This document shows, piece by piece, positions 1 through 11,035 of a stretch of DNA of 64,000 bases; within the stretch, counting starts at the first letter, position 1, and each line of letters begins with the position of its first letter. The translations under genes were made by a program, and so were the position numbers. The notes beneath the pieces are model-generated. The model was not told the origin of the DNA and ran no database searches. It saw nothing but the letters and a program-made list of their open reading frames with translations. The DNA is from Paracamarosporium sp. OC-R06-R3 (Eukaryota; Ascomycota; Dothideomycetes; Pleosporales; Didymosphaeriaceae). The stretch spans positions 124,001 to 188,000 of the forward strand of contig JACVRA010000044.1 in assembly GCA_019828545.1 (NCBI GenBank), given 5' to 3'.

Positions 1-600
1 AGTGTGTACACCATAAGCCCAGCTAGTTGCGAGCGCCGCATCCATAAGGCCAAAAGCTGGAGTCTTGAACTTTTCGAAGAAGAACTGTGTAAGCTTTTCG
101 TGCTCCTTGGGCGTCCATACGGGCTGCGCAATCAGGAGTATCGGGGTATGAAACGGCGGGTTGAGCGCGTTGTATACATGAGTAATGAGAGCGAAGAAGC
201 ACGACCAGTCGACGACCTTGCCTTCCTTTATGGGCCACACCGCTCCTTCTTCAGATACACGATCCTCTTCGTAGATGATCTCGTCTTCGGCCTCGTTTGC
301 GATTGCTTTACTCTCGTCGCCTTCTTGTGCACCATCTTGCGGCCCATCGGCCGGCTGTGCAGGTTTGTCGTTCCGTCGGCGCACCTTGTATGGCTCCCAT
401 TCTCCAGCCTTTTCAGCAGGGAACATGCGCGAGCGCATGCGAAGCCGGGCGGGGGTGAAGCTCTCAGGCAGGCCTAGCTGTGCGAGCGTCGTCTCCGAGC
501 CGGGCGCGATGATCTGTAGGAGGGGGATTAGTACTATTAGAATTGCGAAGAGAGGTGACGCGGAACACACAATAATCTGCTCATCTTTGAAGGGTGGCAT
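1..600 (-). CDS. ARP9: Actin-related protein ARP9 (SWI/SNF and RSC remodeller subunit), 5' part, runs off the left edge
   Basis: The gene reads right to left from ATG at 598-600. Exon 1 (571-600) encodes MPPFKDEQII. A 57-nt intron (514-570, GTGTGT...CTACAG, with an ACTAAT branch point) follows, and exon 2 runs from 513 off the window. The protein continues IIAPGSETTLAQLGLPESF and later NPPFHTPILLIAQPVWTPKE, then a stretch resembling the actin fold (FFFEKFKTPAFGLMDAALA). These match the fungal Arp9 family as I know it. Arp9 pairs with Arp7 on the HSA helix of the remodeller ATPase in the nucleus. An acidic insert lies around residues 85-115, which is common in fungal orthologues. The intron length is a multiple of three and has no stop, so retention would keep the frame. 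The C-terminal half is outside the window. The 263 bp to NTE1 form a divergent promoter. Confidence 0.85.
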   Translation of the reverse strand, partial: MPPFKDEQIIVCSASPLFAILIVLIPLLQIIAPGSETTLAQLGLPESFTPARLRMRSRMFPAEKAGEWEPYKVRRRNDKPAQPADGPQDGAQEGDESKAIANEAEDEIIYEEDRVSEEGAVWPIKEGKVVDWSCFFALITHVYNALNPPFHTPILLIAQPVWTPKEHEKLTQFFFEKFKTPAFGLMDAALATSWAYGVHT

Positions 601-863
601 GGTGGGCCAATGGGCGGCGCGATGTGAAGCGCGTTTTCGTGGATGCGCGTGAAGATGCGCCGCGGGCGTTTGGAGTAGGTGCCAAGAAAATGACCTTGCT
701 CTTCCCCCACTGCCAGATTCCTGCCCGCCGCACATTCACCGCCCACCATGCCTCGGATGTCGCTCTACACCTCTTCGCGGTTTTCGTCGACTCTTCCACT
801 CGCTGACGGCCCGCCGTGAGAAAGCTCAGCTCATTCTGGCGTCCCCGTTCCCTGTAGTTCATC
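601..863. promoter_or_regulatory. Divergent promoter between ARP9 and NTE1
   Basis: The 263 bp between the two start codons must hold the 5' leaders and promoters of both genes. I see no TATA box. Open frames on either strand here have no family resemblance and are read as chance. Confidence 0.5.
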
Positions 864-3800
864 ATGCCCGGTGCCGCCGCCGAAGCTGTGAGATCTGCCG
901 CGAGCTCCGTCACGGCCAGCTTGCCCTCCTCGCTCTCTAATGTGGCAGACGCTTTGCAGACGGCATCAGCTACGGCCAAGGCTGTCGAGAAACCCACGTC
1001 ATCTTCAACTTTTGGTCTCCTCGCGCGGGTTATCCTCACTGTCTTGAGCGTGCTACCCGGCGCCTTGTATTGGATTATTACCTTTACGTCCATCACTTTG
1101 CCAACATGGCTATTTACGTTATTCTCTATGAGCTTGACGTTCACTATGAACTTCACGACCTTGTACGCTTCTTCGTCCTGATGTGTCGAGCATAGCTAAT
1201 AGGAATAGATTGTTAATAGCTGTCTTCCTCGTGTCTACAGTGAGCTACTTGGTGAGATACCGCTTCATGACCATGTACACAAGGCTCCCGCCTGAACCCC
1301 AACGCGACGAACCTCAAATCGAAATATTCCCAGATACCCAAGAAGGCGATTCTAAGAGGGGCCTGTCCAATTATCTGGATGAGTTTCTCAGCGCCATCAA
1401 AGTGTTTGGCTATCTGGAGCGACCAGTGTTCCACGAGCTCACGCGGACGATGCAGACGAGGAAGCTGATCGCCGGAGAAACCATTCTGCTGGAAGAAGAG
1501 AAGGGCTTCTGTTTGGTGGTGGATGGGTTGGTTCAGATCTTCGTCAAGTCGAACCGTGATAGCGCAGATTCCGATGAAGATGACGGTGTGCCAAGTGGAG
1601 CAACCAGAGACGGCGCAGAAAACTCCAGTCATCGTCAAGGTTACCAGCTTCTCACAGAAGTTAAGAACGGCGCCCCCATGTCCTCCCTATTCTCGATATT
1701 GTCTCTCTTCACCGAGGACGTGAAGCTGCGCCACGAGGATTCCGAAGACGGAGGCGCAGATTCCAGTGTACCAGCTACGCCACTAGAGAGACCAGTGCGC
1801 CCTTCCATTTCGAGGAATAGCAGTTTCGCATTCGACGATTCTCGGCCACAAACTCCAGCAGACACACCAGGAACGCCTCCAGCCGGGCTACTCCACCGCA
1901 GGGCATCGAGCATTGCGAGCCCTACTGCCGGTGGCCGTCTTCAAAGCGTTCCACCATTTTCGTTAGATGCGACCGCTCCCGATGGACCAGCTCATAAATC
2001 AAAGAGAGAAAATCCCTCTTCTCAATCTCGTTCCAAGTCGAAGACAAAATCGGCTCATCCCGATATCGTCGCAAGAGCGAAAGAGGATACGACTATTGCA
2101 ATCATTCCCGCTACAGCCTTCCGTCGTTTGACTCGTGTCTATCCCAAAGCAACAGCGCATATTGTCCAGGTGATTCTAACTCGTTTGCAGCGAGTCACGC
2201 TTGCAACTGGCCACGCATATCTAGGACTCACAAGCGAGGTTCTGCGCACTGAGAAACTTATGAATTCATACACTACATACGATCTACCTGGTTTTCTACG
2301 CGACTCTGCCCTACAGAGATTGAAGGATAGGTTCGCTAAAGAGACAGAACGCACCGGACCAGAAGAAGGCATGAAAGGCATAGCACTCCACAACCCTGGT
2401 GCGGGTCGAAGAAAGAGATCAAATTCAGCCTTCAGGAAGGGGACCGCTGGTCATGCTCGACTTGCTGCGATCCGTGGATCGTCTGTAGACATCAGTGCTG
2501 AAAGCCATAATAGACCAATGACCCCGGAGCCTGCTGGTGGTACAGACAGAGTCAGCGCAGGTGACCTCTTAACGAACACGCACCTTCCGCGAGGTGCTGG
2601 GAGAACAGGACGTTACAGCTTCTCCCAACCGGTACATCAAGATCGGCGTGATGCGAAAACCCCGCTTGACGTAGGTGCTTTCAACCCTTTCGCGTCGCCG
2701 CTAGCCAGACCAGCTGCACTACGTCGCCAAGAATCCATTGACGAAGCTACCGTGTTCAGAGAGTCTGTGCTTGATTGTATGTTCAAAGCCATCGGATTGA
2801 CCGACCTTGAAAACCCTATACCCAAATCCATGTCGGTCGAACAGTCTCCACGCCTTGTATCCTTTGACGCAAAGCGACAAAAAGCTATTTTCAGTAACGC
2901 TTTTGGTTTCATCGACCCGTACGAAGCATCTCGTGACGGTGATACTGAGTCAATGATTTCTGCTTCCGGGCAGTCTACCATGAGCGTCACTGGCCACAAT
3001 CTCGTAGAGGAGATTGTCAATGATGTTGAAATCGTATATTTTCCCAAAGGTGCCGTGCTTGTAGAACAGGGTGAGAGAAATCCAGGTCTCTATTATGTCA
3101 TCGATGGATTTCTTGATGTTGGCGTACCTGTCGAGGAAGATCACCAAGAACATAACGTGCTCGGTACTCTGCCATCGACCCCTGGAACTACTGATGCCGA
3201 ACTCTTTGGAGGGCCATCTCTTAAACGGTCAACCAATGCCACCTCATCCTCGTTCCTGAACCTGCCTGAGCAGGCAAAACGCAAAAAGTCAAGGAAGAGT
3301 CTGTTCCTCACGAAACCAGGTGGCCTTGCGGGATATCTTGGAACCGTCTCATCTTACAGGTCCTTTGTGGATGTCACTGCGAAGACAGATGTCTATGTTG
3401 GTTTCTTGCCCCGAGCATCGATTGAACGAATTGTCGATCGATATCCGGTAGTCTTGTTGACTATGGCTAAACGTTTGACGACTCTTTTGCCTAGGCTAAT
3501 TCTACACATTGACTTCGCTCTGGAGTGGGTCCAAGTCAATGCCGGTCAAATGATATACAACCAAGGAGACGAAAGTGATGCCATTTACATCGTTCTCAAT
3601 GGACGTCTTAGAGCAATCAAGGACGGCGAAAATAATAACATGAAAGTTATTGGTGAATACGGCCAGGGTGACAGTGTTGGAGAACTTGAGGTTCTTACTG
3701 AGTCAACACGCCCCGGATCATTACACGCCATACGTGATACCGAAGTTGCGAAATTTCCCAAGACGCTGTTCAATAGTCTCGCTCTGGAGCATCCTGGAAT

Positions 3801-5571
3801 CACCATCAAGATATCTAAAATCATCGCTTCCCGCATGCGAGCGTTGATGGAAGACCCATTGCACGAGCAAAGCAAAGAGCTTCGCTCAACGGCTACCCGC
3901 AGCAAAGTCTCATCTACAGTCAATCTTCGCACGGTCACAATACTCCCCGTGACAGCCGGAGTTCCAGTAGTGGAATTTGCTAGCCGGTTGATGACCGCCC
4001 TGAACCAGATTGGCACTCCAAACGGTGTGGTGTCTCTTAACCAGGCGGCTATTTTGAACCATCTGGGCCGTCATGCTTTCAACCGTATGGGTAAGCTGAA
4101 GGTATCTCAATACCTTGCTGATCTGGAAGAGAAATACGGTCTAGTCCTGTACGTTGCGGATACACCGGTCAAATCTCCGTGGACTCAAACTTGCATAAGT
4201 CAAGCCGACTGCATCCTGCTGGTCGGACTCACAGAGGGCTCACCCAACATAGGGGAATATGAGCGCTTTCTTCTTACGACGAAGACCACTGCCCGGAAAG
4301 AGCTTGTTTTGCTGCATGCCGAAAAATATTGCCCTTCAGGGCTTACACGAAAATGGCTACGTAACCGTCCGTGGGTGAACGGGAGCCATCATCACGTACA
4401 GATGCCGTTCCGTACCAATGTCGAGCCAGTACATCCGATAGGACGTCGTTTCGGTACTGCTTTGAAACAGCGTGTGCAAGTGTTGCAGGCCGAAATCCAG
4501 AAGTATACATCGCGTAGAGTTCGCCAGACGCCGCTGTACTCTGCGGATACACCATTCAAGGGTGACTTTCATCGCCTGGCAAGAAGGCTGTGTGGCAAGT
4601 CTGTTGGCTTGGTTTTAGGTGGAGGTGGCGCTCGAGGCATTTCGCAGATTGGCATCATCCGTGCATTAGAGGAAGCTGGCATACCCATCGATATCGTGGG
4701 CGGGACGTCCATCGGTGCTTTCATCGGTGCATTGTACGCTTGGGATGCTGATGTTGTTCCGATGTACGGGAGGGCTAAGAAGTTCGCTGGTCGCATGGGT
4801 AGCATGTGGAGGTTTGCTCTCGACCTTACATATCCATCGTAAGTTAGCACACGTCCCACATGACAGCATATACCTGACAGATACAGTGCATCGTACACAA
4901 CCGGTCACGAGTTCAACCGTGGCATCTTTAAGACCTTCGGCAACTCGCAGATTGAAGACTTTTGGCTGGAATTCTACTGCAACACAACCAACATCAGCAA
5001 AAGTCGGTCGGAAGTGCATACCAGCGGCTACGTTTGGCGCTACGTGCGGGCGTCGATGTCCCTCGCAGGTCTTCTACCGCCCCTATGTGACAACGACAAC
5101 ATGCTTCTCGACGGTGGCTACGTCGACAATCTCACCGTCTCGCACATGAAGTCTCTGGGTGCAGATGTCATCTTTGCGGTGGATGTTGGTTCCCTCGACG
5201 ACGACACGCCACAATCCTTTGGCGACTCGCTCTCAGGCTTCTGGGCTCTAGTGAACCGCTGGAACCCCTTCAGCTCCTACCCAAATCCACCCACGTTATC
5301 CGAGATCCAGTCCCGTCTCGCATACGTATCCTCATACGACGCGTTGGAGAGGGCCAAAAACACGCCTGGCTGCAGATATATGCGGCCGCCGATCGATCCA
5401 TATGGCACGCTGGACTTCGCAAAGTTTGATGAGATTTACCAGGTTGGATATCAGTATGGGAAGGAGTATCTGGCGGGGTTGAGGGAGAAGGGGGTGCTGC
5501 CTGTCAATGAGGAGACAGAGAAGGAGAAGAATCTGAGGCGGACCATGGCGCCTAGAAGGGCTAGTATTTAG
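864..5571 (+). CDS. NTE1: Lysophospholipase NTE1 (neuropathy target esterase homologue)
   Basis: Three exons, 864-1162, 1209-4838 and 4887-5571, give 1537 aa, close to the usual fungal NTE1 size. The first intron (46 nt) restores [20 protein letters not shown], completing three hydrophobic N-terminal segments for endoplasmic reticulum anchoring. Cyclic-nucleotide-binding-like domains follow: one near residues 120-330 split by a Ser-rich insert, and two around 650-970. The patatin-like phospholipase domain carries the oxyanion motif GGGGARG, the nucleophile box GGTSIG and the catalytic Asp in DGGYVDN. The family deacylates phosphatidylcholine and lysophosphatidylcholine. The last intron has two acceptors 6 nt apart (4880 and 4886); 4886 gives the expected [13 protein letters not shown]. 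Confidence 0.95.
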
Positions 5572-6333
5572 CCACGTCTTGTGCGTGAAGAGAATGCTTT
5601 GCTGTGAAGTGTGTTATTGTGACACTGTGAAATCGCTGCAAGGACGGTCGTGAACACGGCCGTGCGTTCACTGGGACGTTCTACATATGTGAAGGACCGG
5701 CCCACGGTTGAACCTAGCTTTGAACTTGTCATGACTGAATTTGCTTTCCACGGTTTGACATTCATTGCTCGGCATGACGTCAACGTATCGCTCTCGTCTT
5801 GCACGGGATGCGCGTTGGCTCGTTCCTGCGTCAATCTTTCCGCATGTTGCAGGCTTGGCATCTGCTACGCTAGCGTCTCCTCGGACGTGGTGCAGATCGC
5901 AGCGGCATTCCATCACGAGCCCAGGGCACAAGCGTCACACGTCTAGTCGGACCCTGCTTTAACTAGCCTGATGCTCTTCGCAACTGTGTAGCTTTGTGCT
6001 TCGCCTTTCGAGTCAGCACAGCTCCCGTCACACCTGCTAAAACACCGCGTGAATAGAAAGAAACGACTAGCAAGTCTTCCGATCCCTCACCGCCCTTCGC
6101 TTTTGGGCTGCCGTCATCCTCACATCTTTGATCTTTCACTGCGCGGACATTCAACGTTCAGCGCAACCGCGTTTCTGGATTGATGCCGGCCCCTTTCACT
6201 GCCCCGCTTTCTGTATTTTTAAGCCACGCCTGGGGTTGAATTTACTGCGAGGCTGTACCCTGGAGCCTTTATCGATTGGTTTCTCACACTCTTTTCCCCC
6301 CCCCTGTAACCAATACACTATCTATTCATAGCA
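5572..6333 (+). promoter_or_regulatory. Upstream region of the acid trehalase gene
   Basis: No gene seen in these 762 bp. A perfect CRE palindrome TGACGTCA lies at 5775-5782, about 550 bp before the trehalase ATG. A pyrimidine run at 6295-6305 ends in CCCCT, which matches a stress-response element core. Both are short motifs; their function here is inference. Confidence 0.35.
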
Positions 6334-9300
6334 ATGCGGGTACGAAATGTTTTCATATCCGCAGCAGTGCCATTGGTCGCCGTGAGCTTCTCTATGCAGA
6401 AGGTGGCCGATGTCGACGGTGTCGAATGGAATGATGAGCGCTGGGAAATCGTGGCAACCCAACTCGACCAAGCGCATTATCAGTCTCGCATGTCACTTGC
6501 CAACGGTTACCTAGGCATCAACCTAGCGGCTCTTGGTCCTTTTTTTGAAATTGATGAACCAGTCATGGGAGACAATTTCAATGGTTGGCCGCTTTTCAAC
6601 ACACGGCAAACTTTTGCGACCATAGCTGGGTTCTACGATGCCGACGATAGGGATGGCGGCACGAACTACCCCTGGTTGGATCAGTATGGGGGAGACAGCT
6701 TCTTGAGTGGTATTCCCCACTGGGCAGGGTTAATCGTCAAAGCAAACGATGCAATATTGAACGCTTCTACTAGCGCGAAAGATATATCCCGGTTTACAAC
6801 AAGACTCGATATGAAGGGTGGTTTACTGCAATGGTCGTTCGATTGGATGCCTGGGAACAACACTGGTACCGTTGTCAATGTCGAGTACGAAATGTTCGTA
6901 CACAAGCTCTACGTCAACCAAGCCGCTGTTCAACTAAGACTCAAGTCGAACCGCGATCTGAATCTGACCGTGTACGATGTCATCGATGGTACTAGCGCCG
7001 TTCGTGCGGACTTTGTGGAAAAGAGTTATGAAGAGGGATCGCCTACCATTTGGTCTGCAGTCAGACCGAAGAACGCGACCGATATCACCGCGTATGTTGC
7101 TTCAACCCTTCAATGCGACCAGTTTGACGAGATCCACACAAGATCGGAAATCAACGATGAAATTTACGGTAGTACCCATATATCGTCCGTTGGCCAATCA
7201 GTCGACATCAATCTTGTCGGCGGTAGAAGGATCGAAGTCAGCAAGTACGTTGGAGTGGCTTCTTCGGATGCGTTTGAAGACCCCAAAAAGACTGCTGTAG
7301 CGGCATCGGTTGCAGGAGCAAACGCAGGCTTCTTTGCACTTAGGCATTCACACGTCGAGGAGTGGGAATCTATCATGACCCAAGATTCCGTTGACAGATA
7401 CAACTATCCAAACGGTACGATACCTGCGGATCCCCACATTCGAGAGCTTCATGTCACGTCTGTCACCAACCCTTTCATGATTCTGCAAAACACAGTTGGT
7501 CCGAATGCAATCGCCGCTGCGGAATACAATCCTCGCTTGAATGTGCACAGCATACCCGTGTGCGGTCTTGGATCAGATTGCTACGGTGGGCTTGTCTTCT
7601 GGGATGCCGAAACGTGGATGGCGCTTGGTTTGCAGCTGTCCCATCCATGGCACATTGAGAACATTGTCAATTACCGCGTCGCAATGCATCCCCAAGCGAA
7701 GGAAAACGTCAAGACGGCCTTTGCCTCTTCCAAAAATCAGACAGGCAGGTTTACTGGAGGCGCTGTATTCCCATGGACTAGCGGGCGCTATGGTAACTGC
7801 ACAGCCAGTGGTCCCTGTTTCGACTACGAATACCACATCAATGGTGATATCGCGATAGCGTTCCGCAATCACTTTATTATAACCGGGGATTCCAAGCGGT
7901 TCAACGAGACCTTCCTTCCAATCGCAAACGACATCGCTTATTTTTATGGCGAAGTAGTTGATTACAATGAGACTTCTGGATACTACGAGCTGATGAACGC
8001 CACCGACCCGGACGAGTACGCGAACAATGTCAATAATGTCGGGTTCACTACTGCACTCATTCAAAGGCACCTGAACGAGACGAACGAATTTAACAGCATG
8101 TTTGGCCTACCTCAGAACGAGACATGGAACAAAATATCCGCGCAGATGCGTCTGCCCGTTCATGAAGAAGCTGGTATTGTGATGGAGTACGCTTCCATGA
8201 ACGGATCATCGGTCGTCAAACAGGCAGATGTCGTCTTGATCGACGATATCCTGAACTACGAGAACCCATACAGCCTTGTGGACCTTGATTATTATGCGAA
8301 CAAACAATCTCCCGACGGACCTGGAATGACGTACGCTGCTTTCAGCATTGTTGCCAATGAGATATCGCCTTCGGGATGTTCCAGTTATACCTACGACATT
8401 TATTCTTCTCAGCCGTACGCTCGAGCTCCGTGGTTCCAATATTCAGAGCAGATGATCGACAGTTTTCACTTAAATGGCGGCACGCACCCAGCCTTCCCTT
8501 TCCTTACCGGCATGGGAGGCGCAAATCGCATTGGCATATTTGGTTATCTCGGTATACGCATGTTCGTTGACAGACTCGACATCGACCCTTCCATTCCACC
8601 TCAGATCCCCCATTTAAACTACCGGACCTTCTACTGGCAAGGCTACGGCATAAACGCCACCTCAAACACCACACACACCACACTCACCCGCATACCCAAC
8701 AAAATCCTCGACACAGCAAACCCCACATACGCCACCAGCATCCCCGTAACCCTCGGCACACGCCCGGGAACCTTCACCCTCGTCCCCAACAAGCAACTCG
8801 TCCTCCCCAACCGCATGCTCGGCCAAACCCCCACCTTAGCAGGCAACATCCTCCAGTGCAAGCCCATAGTACGCAACACGTACCAAAGCAACATGCCCGG
8901 GCAATTCCCCCTCGCCGCCATCGACGGCGCCTCGTCCACAAAATGGCAGCCCGAAAACGCATCCCGCACAAACTACCTCACGGTCGACACGCGCGCCACG
9001 TCCTTCGCACGCATATCTCGCATCCTCTTCGACTGGGGCGCGCAACCACCGACGTACTTCGAGGTCCTCGTTTCCAACTCGACGGTCCCGCCCTTCGAAG
9101 ACGGTATCGGCAACGACGTGAGGAACGTCACGGCGGGGCTGGTCACTGTTAGCGAGCCGTGGGATCCCGAGCGCGCGACGCTCATCGAGCCTGTTAAGGG
9201 CAATCAGACGAATATTTCGCTAAGCGGGGAGGACAGGGTGTGGAGCGGGCGGTTCGTGCATCTGGGGATCAGGGGCAATCTGGGGAATGCGAGTGCGTGG

Positions 9301-9474
9301 GCGGGGGGCACGGTTGCGGAGTGGAGCGTTATTTTAGAAGATGGGGAGGAGGAGGGCGGTGTGCGTGGAGGAGGAGATACGGAGGGCGACGGAGGGCGTG
9401 CTGAGGGTGCAGAGTTGAACTTGTGGGTGCAGGGTGCTTGGTTGCAGGGGCTTTGGCGGAGATGGCGCGCGTAG
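6334..9474 (+). CDS. Acid trehalase, glycoside hydrolase family 65, secreted or vacuolar
   Basis: A single exon encodes 1046 aa, the usual size for fungal acid trehalase (yeast Ath1, Aspergillus TreA). Residues 1-20 form a hydrophobic signal peptide. The body begins WNDERWEIVATQLDQAHYQ and SLANGYLGIN, typical of the GH65 N-terminal sandwich domain. The middle is an (alpha/alpha)6-type region with GLVFWDAETWMALGLQLSHP and YEYHINGDIAIAFRNHF. Around residues 850-1000 is a discoidin-like (F5/8 type C) module with AAIDGASSTKWQPEN. Many Asn-X-Ser/Thr sequons agree with secretion. The family hydrolyses trehalose to two glucoses outside the cytosol. The last 30 residues are Gly- and Glu-rich and low in complexity. 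The part coding for the C-terminal module is visibly richer in C at third positions than the first two thirds. Confidence 0.93.
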   Translation: MRVRNVFISAAVPLVAVSFSMQKVADVDGVEWNDERWEIVATQLDQAHYQSRMSLANGYLGINLAALGPFFEIDEPVMGDNFNGWPLFNTRQTFATIAGFYDADDRDGGTNYPWLDQYGGDSFLSGIPHWAGLIVKANDAILNASTSAKDISRFTTRLDMKGGLLQWSFDWMPGNNTGTVVNVEYEMFVHKLYVNQAAVQLRLKSNRDLNLTVYDVIDGTSAVRADFVEKSYEEGSPTIWSAVRPKNATDITAYVASTLQCDQFDEIHTRSEINDEIYGSTHISSVGQSVDINLVGGRRIEVSKYVGVASSDAFEDPKKTAVAASVAGANAGFFALRHSHVEEWESIMTQDSVDRYNYPNGTIPADPHIRELHVTSVTNPFMILQNTVGPNAIAAAEYNPRLNVHSIPVCGLGSDCYGGLVFWDAETWMALGLQLSHPWHIENIVNYRVAMHPQAKENVKTAFASSKNQTGRFTGGAVFPWTSGRYGNCTASGPCFDYEYHINGDIAIAFRNHFIITGDSKRFNETFLPIANDIAYFYGEVVDYNETSGYYELMNATDPDEYANNVNNVGFTTALIQRHLNETNEFNSMFGLPQNETWNKISAQMRLPVHEEAGIVMEYASMNGSSVVKQADVVLIDDILNYENPYSLVDLDYYANKQSPDGPGMTYAAFSIVANEISPSGCSSYTYDIYSSQPYARAPWFQYSEQMIDSFHLNGGTHPAFPFLTGMGGANRIGIFGYLGIRMFVDRLDIDPSIPPQIPHLNYRTFYWQGYGINATSNTTHTTLTRIPNKILDTANPTYATSIPVTLGTRPGTFTLVPNKQLVLPNRMLGQTPTLAGNILQCKPIVRNTYQSNMPGQFPLAAIDGASSTKWQPENASRTNYLTVDTRATSFARISRILFDWGAQPPTYFEVLVSNSTVPPFEDGIGNDVRNVTAGLVTVSEPWDPERATLIEPVKGNQTNISLSGEDRVWSGRFVHLGIRGNLGNASAWAGGTVAEWSVILEDGEEEGGVRGGGDTEGDGGRAEGAELNLWVQGAWLQGLWRRWRA

Positions 9475-10135
9475 AATAATAAGGGAGTGGGTAGATGGGT
9501 GGGTTGTTTCGCGGTTCATTCAGCGCGGCGTTCTGGGGCGTTTGGTTCGTGAGATGGTGTCGGATAGATAGATAGATAGATTGGGATGGGGGACTATGTT
9601 GCTATTGTAGACGCTTTTAGAATAGAATATGTTCTCTGCTTTGTTGGATTTGCAGCGTCGTAGCATTGCTCAAGTGGTTCGAGGGAGCTCGTTTTTGTCG
9701 GCTGTTCGTTCAGTCACAGCGCTGAGGCCACTCAGGTCAATAAACACGAGCTCCTTCGTTCACACCATGCCCCGTCTCGCCAGTAAGTAACCAACTCACC
9801 GCATCACCAGCATCGAAACACGCACTTCATCGGCACAGCCACCATTCAAATCACATCTCTCACTCAAACAACTACCTGATCTATCAAGAACACGCACTCG
9901 CGTCGCGTCGCCCCGCATGTTGAATATAGCGAGAAAAGGCCCAAACCCATCCATAAATGCAACCAATCCATGCTCGCTCCCAAGCAAGCTCGCAGCCCCA
10001 TTGCAGAGGCACACGGGAAAAAAAAAACAAAACACCAAACGCCAGCGCTGTTGAAGTTGGTTGAAAGGGAAGAAAATGCAACACGGGACATATGTACAAT
10101 GGGGTTTAGATGGGGTGGCGTGGCGTAATGGGCGT
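9475..10135. other. Intergenic space between convergent trehalase and GCV2 genes
   Basis: This 661-bp stretch holds the 3' ends of two convergent genes. I see no ORF with family resemblance. A (GATA)4.5 microsatellite lies at 9563-9580 and an A-run at about 10017-10028. Confidence 0.6.
9563..9580. repeat. GATA microsatellite
   Basis: About four and a half perfect GATA units downstream of the trehalase stop codon. A plausible length-variable locus. Confidence 0.9.
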
Positions 10136-11003
10136 CTACGTCGGCTGCGGCGCGTCGATGGCCTTGTTGATGTCCTCTGTGTCGTCGGGCGGCGCGCACG
10201 TGCAGAAGAGGTTGCTGTCGCCCCAGACTGTGCTGCGTTAGCTCTGGATGGGCGGAAAGAAAGAAAGAAAGAAAGAAAAAGGGAGAAGAAGCGTTTAGCA
10301 GGAGTGCAACTTACCGTCGTCGACCCTCGTGACCGCAGGCCAGAACTTCTTCTCCTTCAGGTACGGCAGCGGGTACGCGGCCTGCTCCCTGGTGTACGGG
10401 CGGTCCCAGTCGCCCGTTAGGAGGTCGAGCTGCGAGTGGGGCGCCATCTTCAGGACGTTGCCGTCCTTGGGCTGCTCGCCCTTCTCGACGGCCTCGATCT
10501 CCTTGCGGATCGAGATCAGCGCGTTGCAGAAGCGGTCGAGTTCCTGCTTGCTCTCGCTCTCGGTGGGCTCGATCATGAGCGTGTTGGGGACGGGCCAGGA
10601 CATGGTGGGCGCGTGGAAGCCGTAGTCTTGGAGACGCTTGGCTACGTCGATGGCTTCGATGCCGGCCGTTTCTTTGAACTTCCGGATGTCGAGGATGAAC
10701 TCGTGGGCGCAGCGGCCCTTGTCGTTGGTGTAGACGATGGGGTAGTGCGGCTTGAGGCGCGAGAGGATGTAGTTGGCGTTTAGCAGGGTTATTTTGGTGG
10801 CTTGCGTGAGGCCGACGGAGCCCATCATCTTGATGTAGGCCCAGCTGATGGGAAGGATACTTGCGCTGCCCCAGGGAGCACCGCTGACGGGGTAGATTGC
10901 TTTGTCTCCGCCGGTCTCGCCCCGCAAGTGGCCGGGCAAGAAGGGCGCGAGGTGCTCCTTGACACCGATGGGACCTACACCAGGGCCGCCGCCACCGTGG
11001 GGA

Positions 11004-11035
<32 letters not shown>

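Noticed and set aside
581..1156. Minus-strand ORF of 191 aa
   Set aside because: It overlaps the ARP9 start, the divergent promoter and NTE1 exon 1, and shows no family resemblance.
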